DNA of 64,000 nucleotides from NCBI GenBank assembly GCA_963714055.1, contig OY970227.1, forward strand, positions 1,922,001-1,986,000, given 5' to 3'. Positions within the stretch are counted from its first letter, which is position 1. Each line of letters starts with the position of its first letter. Below are positions 9,043-17,978 of the stretch, in pieces. The DNA comes from JACDBE01 sp963714055 (GTDB lineage: Bacteria; Actinomycetota; Acidimicrobiia; Spongiisociales; UBA5794). Position numbers and translations under genes: made by a program. The notes beneath the pieces are model-generated. The model ran no database searches and had not been told where the DNA came from. It saw only the letters and a program-made list of their open reading frames with translations.

Positions 9043-9072
9043 GCCGGCACCGCCGACGAGGAGGGGGCGGCA

Positions 9073-10125
9073 CTAGGCCGACAAAGCACCTGCATCGACG
9101 TACGCCTCGATCTCGTCGAGGATCGACCGCTTCGCCGGCTCGGGAGCGAACGAAGCCGTCACCGAGCGGCGGGCCAGATCGACGAGCTCCGCCGGCGACA
9201 CCCCGAGGACGTCGTGGGCGATGCGGTATTCGTCGTTCAACGTGGTGCCGAACATGCCCGGGTCGTCGGAGTTCAGGGTCACCGGAACCCCGGCGTCGAG
9301 CAGCCGCCGCAGCGGATGGTCGGCCAGGGTGGCGATCGCCCTGGTACGCACGTTCGAGGTGGGGCACACCTCCAGGGCGATCCCGTTGACGGCGAGGTGG
9401 TCGAGCAGCGCCGGGTCGTCGACGGCGGCGATCCCATGGCCGATGCGGTCGGCCTTCAAGTGCCGCAGCGCGTCCCAGACGGTCGCCGGCCCGGTGGTCT
9501 CACCGGCGTGCGGGACGCTGCCCAAGCCGAGGGCCCGGGCCCGGGCGAAGACGTCGGCGAACTGGGGCCGGGGCACGCCGACCTCGGGGCCGCCGAGACC
9601 GAAGGCGACTGTCCCTGGTGGCGCCCACCGCTCGACCCACTCGATCGTGCGCAGCCCCGACTGGTGGCCGCTCTCGCCCGGCACGTCGAACACCCAGCCG
9701 ATGGTGACGCCCTGGTCGGCGGCGGTGGTGCGCCGGGCCTGTTCCAGTGCCTCACTGAGCCCGTCAGGGGGGATGCCCATCATCAGATGGCTGTCGGGGG
9801 TGACGGTGACCTCGGCGTAGCGGACGTTCTGTCTGGCGAGGTCGACCCCGACGCCGAGCGCCAGTCGGAAGATGTCGTCCGCATCTCTCACCAGGCCGTT
9901 CACCGCGATGTAGACCTCGATGAAGTGGGCGAAGTCGGTGAACCGGTAGAAGTGGGCCAGCCGGTCACGGTCGGTGGGGACTCCGCGATCGGGGTGGCGC
10001 CTGGCCAGCTCGAGCACGGTGTCGACCGACGCCGAGCCGAGCATGTGGACGTGGAGCTCGGCCTTCGGCAGTCCGGCGACGAAGTCGTCGACGGAGCTCG
10101 CCGGCCCGGTCAGGCCTTCGGCCAC
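9073..10125 (-). CDS. add: Adenosine deaminase family protein
   Basis: A zinc amidohydrolase that deaminates adenosine/deoxyadenosine or a related purine; 350 residues from the GTG at 10125. Metal and catalytic motifs occur in family order: AELHVHMLGSAS (two zinc His), GLGGPE, HAGETTG (zinc His and catalytic Glu), RIGHGI and NSDDPGMFG (zinc Asp). The start overlaps the nitroreductase gene end by 16 bp; an in-frame extension further upstream lacks homology. Aminodeoxyfutalosine deaminase (menaquinone route) has the same motifs and cannot be excluded. The neighbours do not decide. Confidence 0.85.
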   Translation of the reverse strand: MAEGLTGPASSVDDFVAGLPKAELHVHMLGSASVDTVLELARRHPDRGVPTDRDRLAHFYRFTDFAHFIEVYIAVNGLVRDADDIFRLALGVGVDLARQNVRYAEVTVTPDSHLMMGIPPDGLSEALEQARRTTAADQGVTIGWVFDVPGESGHQSGLRTIEWVERWAPPGTVAFGLGGPEVGVPRPQFADVFARARALGLGSVPHAGETTGPATVWDALRHLKADRIGHGIAAVDDPALLDHLAVNGIALEVCPTSNVRTRAIATLADHPLRRLLDAGVPVTLNSDDPGMFGTTLNDEYRIAHDVLGVSPAELVDLARRSVTASFAPEPAKRSILDEIEAYVDAGALSA

Positions 10126-10745
10126 AGCGGCTCGGGGGCGGTCCACGCCGGAGGCTGGCCCCAGCGGTCTTGGTGGACGACCTCGTGTGCCGGTCGACGG
10201 CCGGCCACACCCCATCGCCCCATCGGATAGCCGCAGGGGACGGCGGCGGCGTTGGCCCAGCCCCGGTCGGTGGGCACTCCGAGCAGCTCGGCGAGCGCGG
10301 CGCCCTGGAACGTGCCGAGGATGGTGGTCAGTGTCGTCCCCACACCGTGGCCCCGCGCCGCCAGCATCAGGTTCCACACCGCCGGGTAGATCGAGGCGCC
10401 GCTCGGGTCGTTTCGCGTGTAGGCGAGCACCACGAGCGGCACGGTGCCGAAGTTGGCGGCGAGCCACTCCGACGATCGGGTGACCCGGGCCATCTGAGGA
10501 TCGGTCACCTCACGTTCCTTGTAGACGGTTTCGAGGAGCGTCTGCCAGGCGGTGGCGTACAGCCGACCCATCGCCGCCAGGGTGTCCCGATCGGTGACGG
10601 TGAGCCACCGCCACGATTGCGCGTTCGACCCGGACGGGGCGCGGATGGCGGCATCGAGCATCGAGGCCACCACGTGGTCGGGGATCGGGTCGGGGCGGAC
10701 CCGCCGCATCGCCCTCGTGGTGTACAGCGCCTCGTAGAGGTCCAT
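10110..10745 (-). CDS. Nitroreductase family FMN oxidoreductase
   Basis: 211 residues with the nitroreductase fold. It starts MDLYEALYTTRAMRRV, the usual FMN-phosphate-binding Arg region (TTRAMRRVRPD), and continues with RAPSGSNAQSWRW, the conserved Pro-Ser-Gly-Asn flavin motif. The late GTTLTTILG and GYPMGRWG segments also fit. It would reduce a nitro or quinone-like substrate, or act as a dehydrogenase; specificity cannot be read. It overlaps the downstream deaminase gene by 16 bp and probably shares its transcript. Confidence 0.88.
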   Translation of the reverse strand: MDLYEALYTTRAMRRVRPDPIPDHVVASMLDAAIRAPSGSNAQSWRWLTVTDRDTLAAMGRLYATAWQTLLETVYKEREVTDPQMARVTRSSEWLAANFGTVPLVVLAYTRNDPSGASIYPAVWNLMLAARGHGVGTTLTTILGTFQGAALAELLGVPTDRGWANAAAVPCGYPMGRWGVAGRRPAHEVVHQDRWGQPPAWTAPEPLWPKA

Positions 10746-10769
10746 CGGGGCACCCTACCGGCGGCGTCG

Positions 10770-11114
10770 TCAACCGGTGAGAGTGGCCACGGCGGCCAGG
10801 ACGAGGAGGAACCCGAGGGTCCACACCAGCGCCAGGGTCAGGTAGCGGGCCCACCAGTCCCTCCATCGGCGGGACCGTCCGGCCAGCCAGGCACCGAGGG
10901 CGAACCAGAGCGGGAAGCTGGTGAGCGCCGACAGGCCGACGGTGACACCCGGGGAGAGGTCGAGCAGGGACCACAGCCACAACGTGGGGGCCGCCACCAG
11001 GAAGAGCACGCCGGAGAGGAGGGGGGCGGTGGGCGCATCCAACACCCCCTCCCCGGCGAGCAAGGCCCGGATGGCGGGCACCGAGAGGGCGACGGGCAGC
11101 ACCAGGGCGGTCAC
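10770..11114 (-). CDS. Small hydrophobic membrane protein, unknown function
   Basis: 114 residues with three to four predicted membrane segments: residues about 2-18, 33-50, 55-78 and a last one at 90-112 (LTLALVWTLGFLLVLAAVATL). A basic stretch (RSRRWRDWW) lies between the third and fourth. I recognise no family. The GTG at 11114 is the only canonical start before an upstream stop. It is 24 bp from the nitroreductase start on the same strand and may be co-transcribed. Confidence 0.6.
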   Translation of the reverse strand: MTALVLPVALSVPAIRALLAGEGVLDAPTAPLLSGVLFLVAAPTLWLWSLLDLSPGVTVGLSALTSFPLWFALGAWLAGRSRRWRDWWARYLTLALVWTLGFLLVLAAVATLTG

Positions 11115-11214
11115 CCCACCGGCGATCGCCGGCAGGTGGCGGGCGCCGGGGGCGAAGCTGGGCGACCGAGCCGCGGGTCACGGAGCACCCGCCGGGGACG
11201 GCGCCGCCGGCCGG

Positions 11215-11220
11215 TACGAT
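11215..11220 (+). promoter_or_regulatory. -10 box TACGAT before dodecin
   Basis: GGTACGAT 34 bp before the dodecin ATG. The same hexamer, preceded by GG, is used before the methyltransferase at 23575. A GAGGAG ribosome site lies between box and start. Confidence 0.45.
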
Positions 11221-11253
11221 CGACGTCCGCAGCCAGCGGTGAGGAGCCGGGAC

Positions 11254-11472
11254 ATGAGCGAGTTCATCGAGTCCGGTGCGGTGAAGGTCATCGAGGTGAT
11301 CGGGATCTCGACCGCCAGCTTCGACGACGCCATGAAGGCGGCGGTCGCCAAGGCGGCGGAGAGCATCAGCGGGATCACCGGGGTCGAGGTGATCAAGATG
11401 AACGCCAGGGTCAGCGACGGGGTCGTCACGCAGTACCGGGTCAACTGCAAGATCGCCTTCACCGTCCGCTGA
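11254..11472 (+). CDS. Dodecin family flavin-binding protein
   Basis: A 72-residue protein matching dodecins, which assemble into dodecamers storing riboflavin, FMN or CoA. The chain VKVIEVIGISTASFDDAMKA and the end YRVNCKIAFTVR fit the single beta-alpha-beta-beta fold. The usual flavin-stacking Trp near residue 38 is not obvious: the segment reads SGITGVEVIKMN, so flavin stacking may be altered, as in other Trp-less relatives. The ATG at 11254 has GAGGAG upstream. It stands alone between divergent and convergent genes. Confidence 0.85.
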   Translation: MSEFIESGAVKVIEVIGISTASFDDAMKAAVAKAAESISGITGVEVIKMNARVSDGVVTQYRVNCKIAFTVR

Positions 11473-11478
11473 GCACCG

Positions 11479-12381
11479 TCAGCCATCGCCTTGCGGTCCG
11501 AACGGCCGCTCGAGCGGCACCGCGGTGGAGGCCCGGCGCCGGTAGGTGAGCCGCTCGGTGTACCCGGCGGCCCGCGCTGCCGCCAAGGCGACATCGAAGT
11601 CGTGGCCGACGCCGTCGGGTCGGTGGGTGTCGCTGGCCAGCGTGATACCGACCCCGGCCCGATGGAATGCGGCGAGGAAGCCAGGCCCGGGGTAGAGCTC
11701 GGCGCACGCCTGAAGGAGCCCGGCGGTGGAGATCTCCACAGCCGTGCCCGTCGAAGCGGCGGCACCGGCGACGGCCTCGTACCAGTCGTCGAGCCGCACC
11801 GTCGGGACGTACCCGTTCCGCTTGACCTTGTCGGCGTGGGCGAGGACGTCGACGGTGCCGCTGGCGGCGAGCTGCGTCTCGAGGGCGAAGTACGCCTCGA
11901 ACACCCGGTCGACACCGCGCCGGGCGAACTCGAAGTCGAGCCCGTCGTGGTCGATGGCGAAACCGCCGACCCAATGCACCGCCCCGACGAGGAGATCCCA
12001 GGGGTACGGGGCGATCAGGTCGAGGACCGCGTCGATCGACTCGGGGAAGTAGTCGATCTCCAGCCCGAGGAGCACCGGGAGCCCGCGGTCGCGAGCGGCG
12101 AGGATGGCGGTGACGTAGTCGTCCATTCGGAAGGTGCGCTCGGCGGTGACGAAGCGGATGGTGGGGGCGGCCACCTCGGGCCTCTCGTCCTTCCAGAACT
12201 CGCCGAGCACCGGCTCGGACTCGACCAGGCGGTAGAGGTGCTCGGTGAAGCAGACCTCCGTGAGCCCACGCCGCAGGGCCTCCTCGACGTACCGGTCGAT
12301 GTGGTCCTGCGGGAACGTGTGCGGGTCGGGGTCGCCTGCTCTCCACGTGTGGGGATGGAGGTGGACGTGGTAGTCACCCAT
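11479..12381 (-). CDS. PHP-domain histidinol-phosphatase-like phosphoesterase
   Basis: 300 residues with a polymerase-and-histidinol-phosphatase fold. The trinuclear metal site is visible: DYHVHLHPH at the N-terminus, FTEHLYRL around residue 46, GLEIDYFP near 108, GAVHW near 133, LAHADKVK near 180 and SDTHRP near 248. It most resembles HisK-type histidinol phosphatases, which dephosphorylate L-histidinol phosphate in histidine synthesis. No his genes are nearby, so another phosphate ester is possible. It converges on dodecin with 6 bp between stops. Confidence 0.82.
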   Translation of the reverse strand: MGDYHVHLHPHTWRAGDPDPHTFPQDHIDRYVEEALRRGLTEVCFTEHLYRLVESEPVLGEFWKDERPEVAAPTIRFVTAERTFRMDDYVTAILAARDRGLPVLLGLEIDYFPESIDAVLDLIAPYPWDLLVGAVHWVGGFAIDHDGLDFEFARRGVDRVFEAYFALETQLAASGTVDVLAHADKVKRNGYVPTVRLDDWYEAVAGAAASTGTAVEISTAGLLQACAELYPGPGFLAAFHRAGVGITLASDTHRPDGVGHDFDVALAAARAAGYTERLTYRRRASTAVPLERPFGPQGDG

Positions 12382-12446
12382 CGCCCACCGACCCTAGCCC
12401 CGGCCCGGCACCGCCTTCGGAGCCACCGGTACCGGGAGACCTGCTC

Positions 12447-13874
12447 TCACGCCTGGTCAGCGCCCTCGATGGCGACCAGGCGGTACACGTCGACAGGGTC
12501 GGAGCGGCCGGTGACCTCGAGAAGACCCATCGGCTCCACCCGGGCGCCGGACAACTGCCGCAGGGTTGCCGCGCTCACCGCCACCTCTCCCACGGTGGCT
12601 CGGCCCTCGATGCGGGCGGCGACGTTCACCGCGTCGCCGACGACGGTGAAGGTTCGGCCGCCGGTGGTTCCGAGCACCCCCACCGCCACCTCGCCGGTGT
12701 TGACCCCTGCCCGGAAGCGGGGCCATCCCGGATGCTCGGCTGCCACCGCACCGGTGGCCTCCTGGATGGCGAGCGCCGCCCCGGCAGCCCGCTGGGCGTG
12801 GTCGGGCTGGTCACCGCGGGTGTTGAACGTCACCATCATGGCGTCCCCCACCAACCGGTCGATCTCACCGCCGAACCGCTCGACCACGTGAGGGATGGCT
12901 TCGCTGAAGTAGGCGTTGAGCATGGCGCTCACCTGTTGCGGCGTGTGTCGCTCGGAGAAGCCGGTGAACCCCTGGAGGTCGGCGAACACCACGCTGACGT
13001 CCCGCTGTGCGGAGGCGGTGTCCGGCAGGTACAACCCCACCCAGCGCTCCTCGCGCCACGACCGCTGCGCCGACACCGCCACCACCACGAACCCGGCGAG
13101 CATCAGGAGGTGCCACTCCCACCACGAGACGTGCCAGTCGCGACCGAGGGTGACGGCGACCATCGCCTCGGCCAGGAGCGTGAACGCCGCCGCCAGAGAC
13201 AGCGGCAGCGACGAGGTCCCGTCTCGAGCGACTCGGAGGTAGCGCACCACCGCCACCAGGTACAGGACCACGGCGGCGACCGCCATCACCGCCAGGGCCC
13301 CGGAGGCACGTTCGGCAACGGTGGCGTCGTCGAGTGGCCTCAAGTGCGCCAGCGAGGCGACCGCCCAAGCGGCCATGATCGCGATCAAGGACCACTGGAT
13401 GAGCCCGGAGTGGCGCATCAGCGCCTGCGCCCTCTGCTCACCGAGGTCGGCGCTGGAAGCGGCGGCGAACACCGATGCCACCGCCAGCCCGATCGGGGTG
13501 GCGATGATGAAGCCGGCGTTCGGGGCGGCGAGCAGCACTCCGGGGGTGACCAGGGCGTGGAGGGCGAGGAACCCGGCGGCGGCGAGGAAGGAGAGGGAGA
13601 CCAGGAACACCCGGGCGTCGCCTCTGCGGCGGGCGGCGGCTCCCGTGCCGTAGGCGAGGGCGACATTGATGGCGGCGGCGGTCAGCACCAGCCAGAAGTG
13701 CGACGGCTGGTGACGCCACTCCTTGTCTAGCTCGGGACGGGCGATGAGGAGGGCCAGCCCCAGCATCGGGAGCAGCAGCAGTGCCGCGGTCGTCATCAGC
13801 CGCCGGCGGGCCGGTGACGCCTGGCCCGGCCCGGTCCCCCCCATCCCCGCCAGGGGCTGGTCGGGGCCGGTCAT
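12447..13874 (-). CDS. Membrane-bound class III adenylate/guanylate cyclase
   Basis: 475 residues. The first 270 or so hold about eight hydrophobic segments, and the C-terminal part is a class III cyclase. The two metal Asps are in VVFADLQGFTGFS and RLVGDAMMVTF. The substrate-selecting Lys is Arg here (GGEIDRLVGD) and the second selector is Thr in FTVVGDAVNVAAR, so the base preference is uncertain. The transition-state Asn and Arg (VNVAAR) are present. Its ATG overlaps the stop of the upstream receiver/TrxR-like gene (ATGA), so the two are produced together and a redox input is plausible. Confidence 0.9.
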   Translation of the reverse strand: MTGPDQPLAGMGGTGPGQASPARRRLMTTAALLLLPMLGLALLIARPELDKEWRHQPSHFWLVLTAAAINVALAYGTGAAARRRGDARVFLVSLSFLAAAGFLALHALVTPGVLLAAPNAGFIIATPIGLAVASVFAAASSADLGEQRAQALMRHSGLIQWSLIAIMAAWAVASLAHLRPLDDATVAERASGALAVMAVAAVVLYLVAVVRYLRVARDGTSSLPLSLAAAFTLLAEAMVAVTLGRDWHVSWWEWHLLMLAGFVVVAVSAQRSWREERWVGLYLPDTASAQRDVSVVFADLQGFTGFSERHTPQQVSAMLNAYFSEAIPHVVERFGGEIDRLVGDAMMVTFNTRGDQPDHAQRAAGAALAIQEATGAVAAEHPGWPRFRAGVNTGEVAVGVLGTTGGRTFTVVGDAVNVAARIEGRATVGEVAVSAATLRQLSGARVEPMGLLEVTGRSDPVDVYRLVAIEGADQA

Positions 13875-15574
13875 GTCGGTAGGCGGCCCTCGAGGTGTTC
13901 CAGGTGTTGGTGGACGGAGGAAATGACGACCGAGCCCTCGCCGACCGCCGAGGCGACCCGCTTCACCGACTTTCGCCGCACGTCACCGATGGCGAAGACG
14001 CCGGGCAGCGACGTCTCGAAAGGAAGTGGGTCCCGCTGCAGCGGCCAGGGAGGCGCACCCTCGTCGTGGAGCAGGTCGTCACCGGTGACCACGTACCCCC
14101 ACTGGTCGCGCCTGACCTCCGGAGGTAGCCAGCCGGTCTGCGGCAGTGCGCCGATGAGCACGAAGAGGGCGTCGGTGGGGATGGTGGTGTCGGTGCCCTC
14201 CGCGCGGTCGCGCACCACGATGTGGTCGAGCCCGTCGGTGCCTCCACCCCCGACCACCTCGGCATTGAGCCGCACCTCGACCCCGGCGGCTTCGAGCTGC
14301 TCGATGAGGTAGGCGGACATGCTCTCCGCCAGCGCCTGGCCGCGTACCAGGAGGCTGACCGCCTTGGCGAAGCGAGCCAGGTGGAGCGCCGCCTGCCCCG
14401 CCGAGTTGCCGCCGCCGACGACGTGCGCCACCCGGCCCTCGAGCTGCTTCGCCTCGAAGTTGGACGCCCCGTAGAAGACCCCGCTGCATGCCTCCAGCTC
14501 GGGGACGCCGAGGCGCCGGTACGACACTCCGGTGGCGAGGACCACCGCCTTGGTGCGGAGCTCGCCGTCGGGCGCCAACGACACCACCAGCCGGTCGTTC
14601 TCCTTCCGCAGACCAACCGCCTCCCTGGTGAGTGAGAACTGCGTGCCGAACACCCAGGCCTGCTGGTAGGCCCGCTGGGTCAACTCTGCCCCGCCGATGC
14701 CCCTGGCAAACCCGAGGTAGTTGCGGATCAGCGAGCTCGAGCCGGCCTGGCCTCCGATGGCGTCACGTTCCACGGCGACGGTGGTCAGGCCCTCGGAGGC
14801 GCCGTAGACGGCGGCGGCGAGCCCGCCGGGCCCGGCGCCGATCACTACTACGTCGGCCTCGTCGACCTCGGGCAGCTCGGTGGGCAGCCCGTAGGCCTGG
14901 GTTGCTTCGACGTTGCTGGGGTCGCGCAGCACCCGGCCGTCGTGCAGCACGAGGAGTGGCGCCTCGGGCGGTGGCTCCCCGAGCGCCTCGAGCATCTGGC
15001 TCGCCTCGGGCGAACGCATGTCGCGGAAGGCGTGGGGAACCCCGGCTCGGCCCAGCAGGCTGCGCAGGTCATGGGCCCTCGTCCACGACGGGTCGGCGAT
15101 GATGGTCACCTCGCGGGCCCGCTCGTCGTAGGCGCGGTCCCACTCCAGCAGGAACTCGGTCACGGTCCGGTGGAAGTACTCGTCGGGGGTACGCCAGGGT
15201 CGGAGCACGTAGTAGTCGATGTGGCCCTCCGCCATCAGCCCGAGCACGGTCTGCGACTCGACCGGGTCGGCCCACGCCCCCCACTCGACCAGCAGCCCGC
15301 GGCGCACGTCGGGGAACACCCGGCGGGCGTGGACGAACACGCTGACGTCCGACTCGAGGGGTGAGGCGTCGTCGGCCAGCAACAGGGCTACGGTCCCGCC
15401 TGCGGCGCACACCTCGTCGAGGACGGCGGCAGCGGCGCCCGCGGTGTTCGCCACGCGCACCTCGTAGTCGGCGTCGTACCGTCTCCGCAGCTCGGTCGCC
15501 ACCTGGTCGGCGCGCTGTTCGTCGCGGACCGCTACCACGATGACGGAACGGGGCGGAGGGGGTGCTTCGGACAT
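13871..15574 (-). CDS. Receiver-like / thioredoxin-reductase-like fusion flavoprotein
   Basis: 567 residues. Residues about 1-140 resemble a response-regulator receiver (VIVVAVRDEQ, LLLADDASP, YYVLRPW). Residues 155-230 look like a thioredoxin/glutaredoxin fold without a CxxC. From 240 comes a TrxR-type flavoprotein: FAD loop VVVIGAGPGGLAAA (243-256), NADPH loop VVGGGNSAGQAA (385-396) and a final GVFAIGDVR. The redox CxxC expected near 370 reads GASN, so it cannot work as classical thioredoxin reductase. The ATG at 15574 follows homology; the open frame upstream is unrelated. It is coupled to the cyclase gene by a 4-bp overlap. Confidence 0.85.
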   Translation of the reverse strand: MSEAPPPPRSVIVVAVRDEQRADQVATELRRRYDADYEVRVANTAGAAAAVLDEVCAAGGTVALLLADDASPLESDVSVFVHARRVFPDVRRGLLVEWGAWADPVESQTVLGLMAEGHIDYYVLRPWRTPDEYFHRTVTEFLLEWDRAYDERAREVTIIADPSWTRAHDLRSLLGRAGVPHAFRDMRSPEASQMLEALGEPPPEAPLLVLHDGRVLRDPSNVEATQAYGLPTELPEVDEADVVVIGAGPGGLAAAVYGASEGLTTVAVERDAIGGQAGSSSLIRNYLGFARGIGGAELTQRAYQQAWVFGTQFSLTREAVGLRKENDRLVVSLAPDGELRTKAVVLATGVSYRRLGVPELEACSGVFYGASNFEAKQLEGRVAHVVGGGNSAGQAALHLARFAKAVSLLVRGQALAESMSAYLIEQLEAAGVEVRLNAEVVGGGGTDGLDHIVVRDRAEGTDTTIPTDALFVLIGALPQTGWLPPEVRRDQWGYVVTGDDLLHDEGAPPWPLQRDPLPFETSLPGVFAIGDVRRKSVKRVASAVGEGSVVISSVHQHLEHLEGRLPT

Positions 15575-15679
15575 CCGCGATACTCCCCGCTCGTTCGGCG
15601 GCGAAACCTCAGCCCGGTGGCATCGCCGCCCTCCGAGTGTAGGGGGTGTCCCCCCGGTGCGTCGCAATAGACTCCCCCC

Positions 15680-16054
15680 ATGTCGTTGCGCATGCAGAGC
15701 TGGGCGGTGGATTGCGCCGATCCCGCAACCCTCGGGGCGTGGTGGGCGGAGGCCCTGGGGTGGCGGGTCACCTTCGCGGACGATGACGAGGTCGTCCTGG
15801 AGCCGCCGGAAGGCAGTCCCGAGGACGGGGTGTCGCCTGACCTGCTGTTCCTGAGGGTGCCCGATGCGAAGACGGTGAAGAACCGGGTCCATCTCGACCT
15901 GCGGCCCGACGACCAGGTCGCCGAGGTAGCGCGACTCGAGGCGCTCGGTGCCTCCAGGGTCGACATCGGCCAGGGTGAGGTGAGCTGGGTGGTGATGGCC
16001 GACCCCGACGGCAACGAGTTCTGCGTGCTGGCGCCCCTCTCCGAGGTCGACTGA
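15680..16054 (+). CDS. VOC family protein (glyoxalase-like)
   Basis: 124 residues of the vicinal-oxygen-chelate superfamily. It begins MSLRMQSWAVDCADPATLGAWWAEALGW and ends WVVMADPDGNEFCVLAP, the usual strand with a metal Glu. NRVHLDL gives a second potential ligand. This resembles the glyoxalase-like group common in actinobacteria, whose substrates are mostly unknown. TAGACT (15668-15673) ends 6 bp before the ATG, suggesting a leaderless mRNA. It is divergent from the TrxR-like gene. Confidence 0.8.
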   Translation: MSLRMQSWAVDCADPATLGAWWAEALGWRVTFADDDEVVLEPPEGSPEDGVSPDLLFLRVPDAKTVKNRVHLDLRPDDQVAEVARLEALGASRVDIGQGEVSWVVMADPDGNEFCVLAPLSEVD

Positions 16055-16097
16055 ACGTGGCGAACCGGGGGCAAGCCTCCTTCGTACTCCTTCGGCG

Positions 16098-16925
16098 ATG
16101 GCTCCGATGCGACACCAGAGCCGGGTGATCGAGCGGCGGCGGTTCATCTGGACCGTGGGAAGCGGCGCCTTGGCGGTCGGCGTGCTCGGACTCGCCGCTT
16201 GTGGCGATCCGGCGGTCGAGCCCGGGTCGACGCTCCGGGTCACCTCGACTACCGGTGGATCTGACGCGGCCGGTTCCGCCACCTCGACCACCGTCGGCGA
16301 GACCGGAGCGGCCGCCGATCCGCTGACCTGGACGAGGGCGTCCTTCGTGTTCGTCTCGGCGTACATCCTCAACCGGAGCGGTCGGGCGGCGATCGTCGAC
16401 ACCGGCGTGGACGGCGGTCAGGCGGCGATCGAGGAGGCGCTCGCCGAAGCCGGGCTCGGGTGGTCCGAGGTCGACCACATCGTCCTCACCCACCACCACC
16501 CGGACCACGTCGGAGGCCTCGGTGCCGCCGCCGAGCTCGCCCCGGCCGCCACCCTCTACGCCGGCGAGGCGGACATCGGCTCCATCGACGCCCCCCGTGA
16601 CCTGATGGCGGTGGGCGACGGGTCGGAGGTGATGGGGCTCACCGTCATCGAGACGCCGGGTCACACCGCCGGGTCGATCTCGGTGCTCGATCCCGACACC
16701 GGCGTCCTCGTGGTCGGTGACGCCCTGTCCGGCGGCGACGACGGTGCCACCGTCTCCGGCTCCAACCCCGAGTTCACCGCCGACGACGACCAGGCCCGCC
16801 AGAGCGTGGTCAAGCTGGCGGGCTATCCATTCGAGACGATCCTCTTCGGCCATGGCGAGCCGGTGCTCGCCGATGGCGCCGACCTGCTCGCCGAGTACGC
16901 CGCCACGCTCTCCACGAGATACTGA
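16098..16925 (+). CDS. Tat-exported lipoprotein with metallo-beta-lactamase fold
   Basis: 275 residues. The N-terminus has a twin-arginine motif (ERRRFIW) and a lipobox (LAAC, Cys at about residue 35), followed by a Ser/Thr/Gly-rich linker. So it is exported folded and lipid-anchored. The hydrolase domain shows THHHPDHVGG, TPGHTAGS, a metal Asp in VVGDALSGG and the final FGHGEP, a full binuclear zinc site. It resembles general MBL hydrolases (quorum-lactonase or glyoxalase II-like) rather than true beta-lactamases. It lies 43 bp after the VOC gene on the same strand. Confidence 0.85.
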   Translation: MAPMRHQSRVIERRRFIWTVGSGALAVGVLGLAACGDPAVEPGSTLRVTSTTGGSDAAGSATSTTVGETGAAADPLTWTRASFVFVSAYILNRSGRAAIVDTGVDGGQAAIEEALAEAGLGWSEVDHIVLTHHHPDHVGGLGAAAELAPAATLYAGEADIGSIDAPRDLMAVGDGSEVMGLTVIETPGHTAGSISVLDPDTGVLVVGDALSGGDDGATVSGSNPEFTADDDQARQSVVKLAGYPFETILFGHGEPVLADGADLLAEYAATLSTRY

Positions 16926-16937
16926 CGAGAGGGTTCC

Positions 16938-16983
16938 GAACCTGAGGTTCATGCGTACCGCTCCGGTATGCCAGAACCTCAGG
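16938..16983. promoter_or_regulatory. Palindromic GAACCT boxes / hairpin
   Basis: GAACCTGAGGTTC (16938-16950) is a palindrome around its central G. Its half GAACCTCAGG recurs at 16974-16983, and CCTGAGGTTC at 16941-16950 pairs fully with that second copy, with a further near-pairing GCGTACCG/CGGTATGC inside. This may be an operator pair before the gene at 17013 or a terminator for the lipoprotein gene. The separate palindromic half favours an operator. Confidence 0.5.
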
Positions 16984-17012
16984 CTGAGTGGAGGCGGGTA
17001 TCGTCCGGGGAC

Positions 17013-17841
17013 ATGAGCACCGCTCGGTTCGCCGCCCCCGAAATCGACCGATTGGTGCTCTCGGCGAATGCCGGCGTCGGGCAGCTGCATGGAGAACGGC
17101 TACGTGGCATCGCCGCCGAGCTCGGGCTCGACGGGGTGGCTCCTCTACCTACCAACGTGGCCCCGTTCCTCCAGGCAGGAGTGCTCACCGAGCAGATCGC
17201 CACCCTCCGGATGCGCTACGCCGACCCGGCGATGGTCACCGGCCATCTCGCCGGCCTGGTGGAGAAGGGCCTGGCCGTTCGCCGGGAAGACGACACGCTA
17301 CGCCGCCACCGAGCGCTTGGCGCCGCTGCTGGACGCCATCGCCGAAGCCCAGGCGAGCGTGGTGTCGTCGGCATGGGGACCGCATCCCGAGCTGATGGCG
17401 ACGGTGTCGGACCACGCCGCTCGGGTCGGCGCGGCCGCTCCCGCCGACCACCTGGTGGCGGTGGCGCACCGCCAGATCGCCGAGCCCGAGGATCCTGCCC
17501 CCAGGCTGCTCCGCCGCCTGACCACGCTCCGGTACCTGCGCCAGCACGACCACGCGGCCGCCTGGCTGGGCCGGCATCTGACGGCGACGGAGATGCCGGT
17601 GTTCACCGCGCTGTGGCACGACGAGACCGTCGAGGACGATCGGCCCGGGCTGGCCTCATTGGTGGATCGGGGATACGCCGAGGCGGACCCGGTGCGGCTC
17701 ACCGCCCGGGGCCGGCGGGTGCGCGAGGCGATCGAGGACGACACCAATGCCTTCGCCCAGCGGTCGTTCGATGTCCTCGGCGATGAGGCCGGCGCCGAGC
17801 TGGTCGACGGGCTGCGCCGCCTCCCCAGCGCAACGACCTGA
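17013..17841 (+). pseudogene. SCO6745-like helical protein, split by a +1 frameshift
   Basis: The start MSTARFAAPEIDRLV runs in one frame to about 17295 (VEKGLAVRREDD). The natural continuation (RYAATERLAPLLDAIAEAQ, then the winged-helix-like end VRLTARGRRVREAIEDDT) lies in the +1 frame to 17841. Dropping one base in the CGACACGC stretch near 17291-17298 restores one protein of about 275 residues. It resembles the actinobacterial SCO6745-type/MarR-like proteins with a C-terminal winged helix, a moderate-confidence likeness. Codon use is normal on both sides, so the break is either a base-calling insertion or very recent. Confidence 0.6.
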
Positions 17842-17978
17842 CGGGATCTTGCCCGGGGAGGGCAGCGCGACGCCGTCCACGGAGGGGGCGGACCCGATGG
17901 ACCTGCGGCCTTCCCATCATCTGGTCGGGCGCCGGTGCGCCCCGATTACCATCGAACTACCCGAACGAAGGACGTGAC

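Noticed and set aside
9010..10230. A long open frame on the + strand across the deaminase gene
   Set aside because: It is the antisense shadow of a gene with intact catalytic motifs on the reverse strand; its product is Arg/Gly-rich without a recognisable fold, typical of GC-rich antisense frames.
15768..17090. A 440-codon reverse frame across the VOC and lipoprotein genes
   Set aside because: Both + strand genes show complete family motifs in that interval, so the reverse frame is a shadow.
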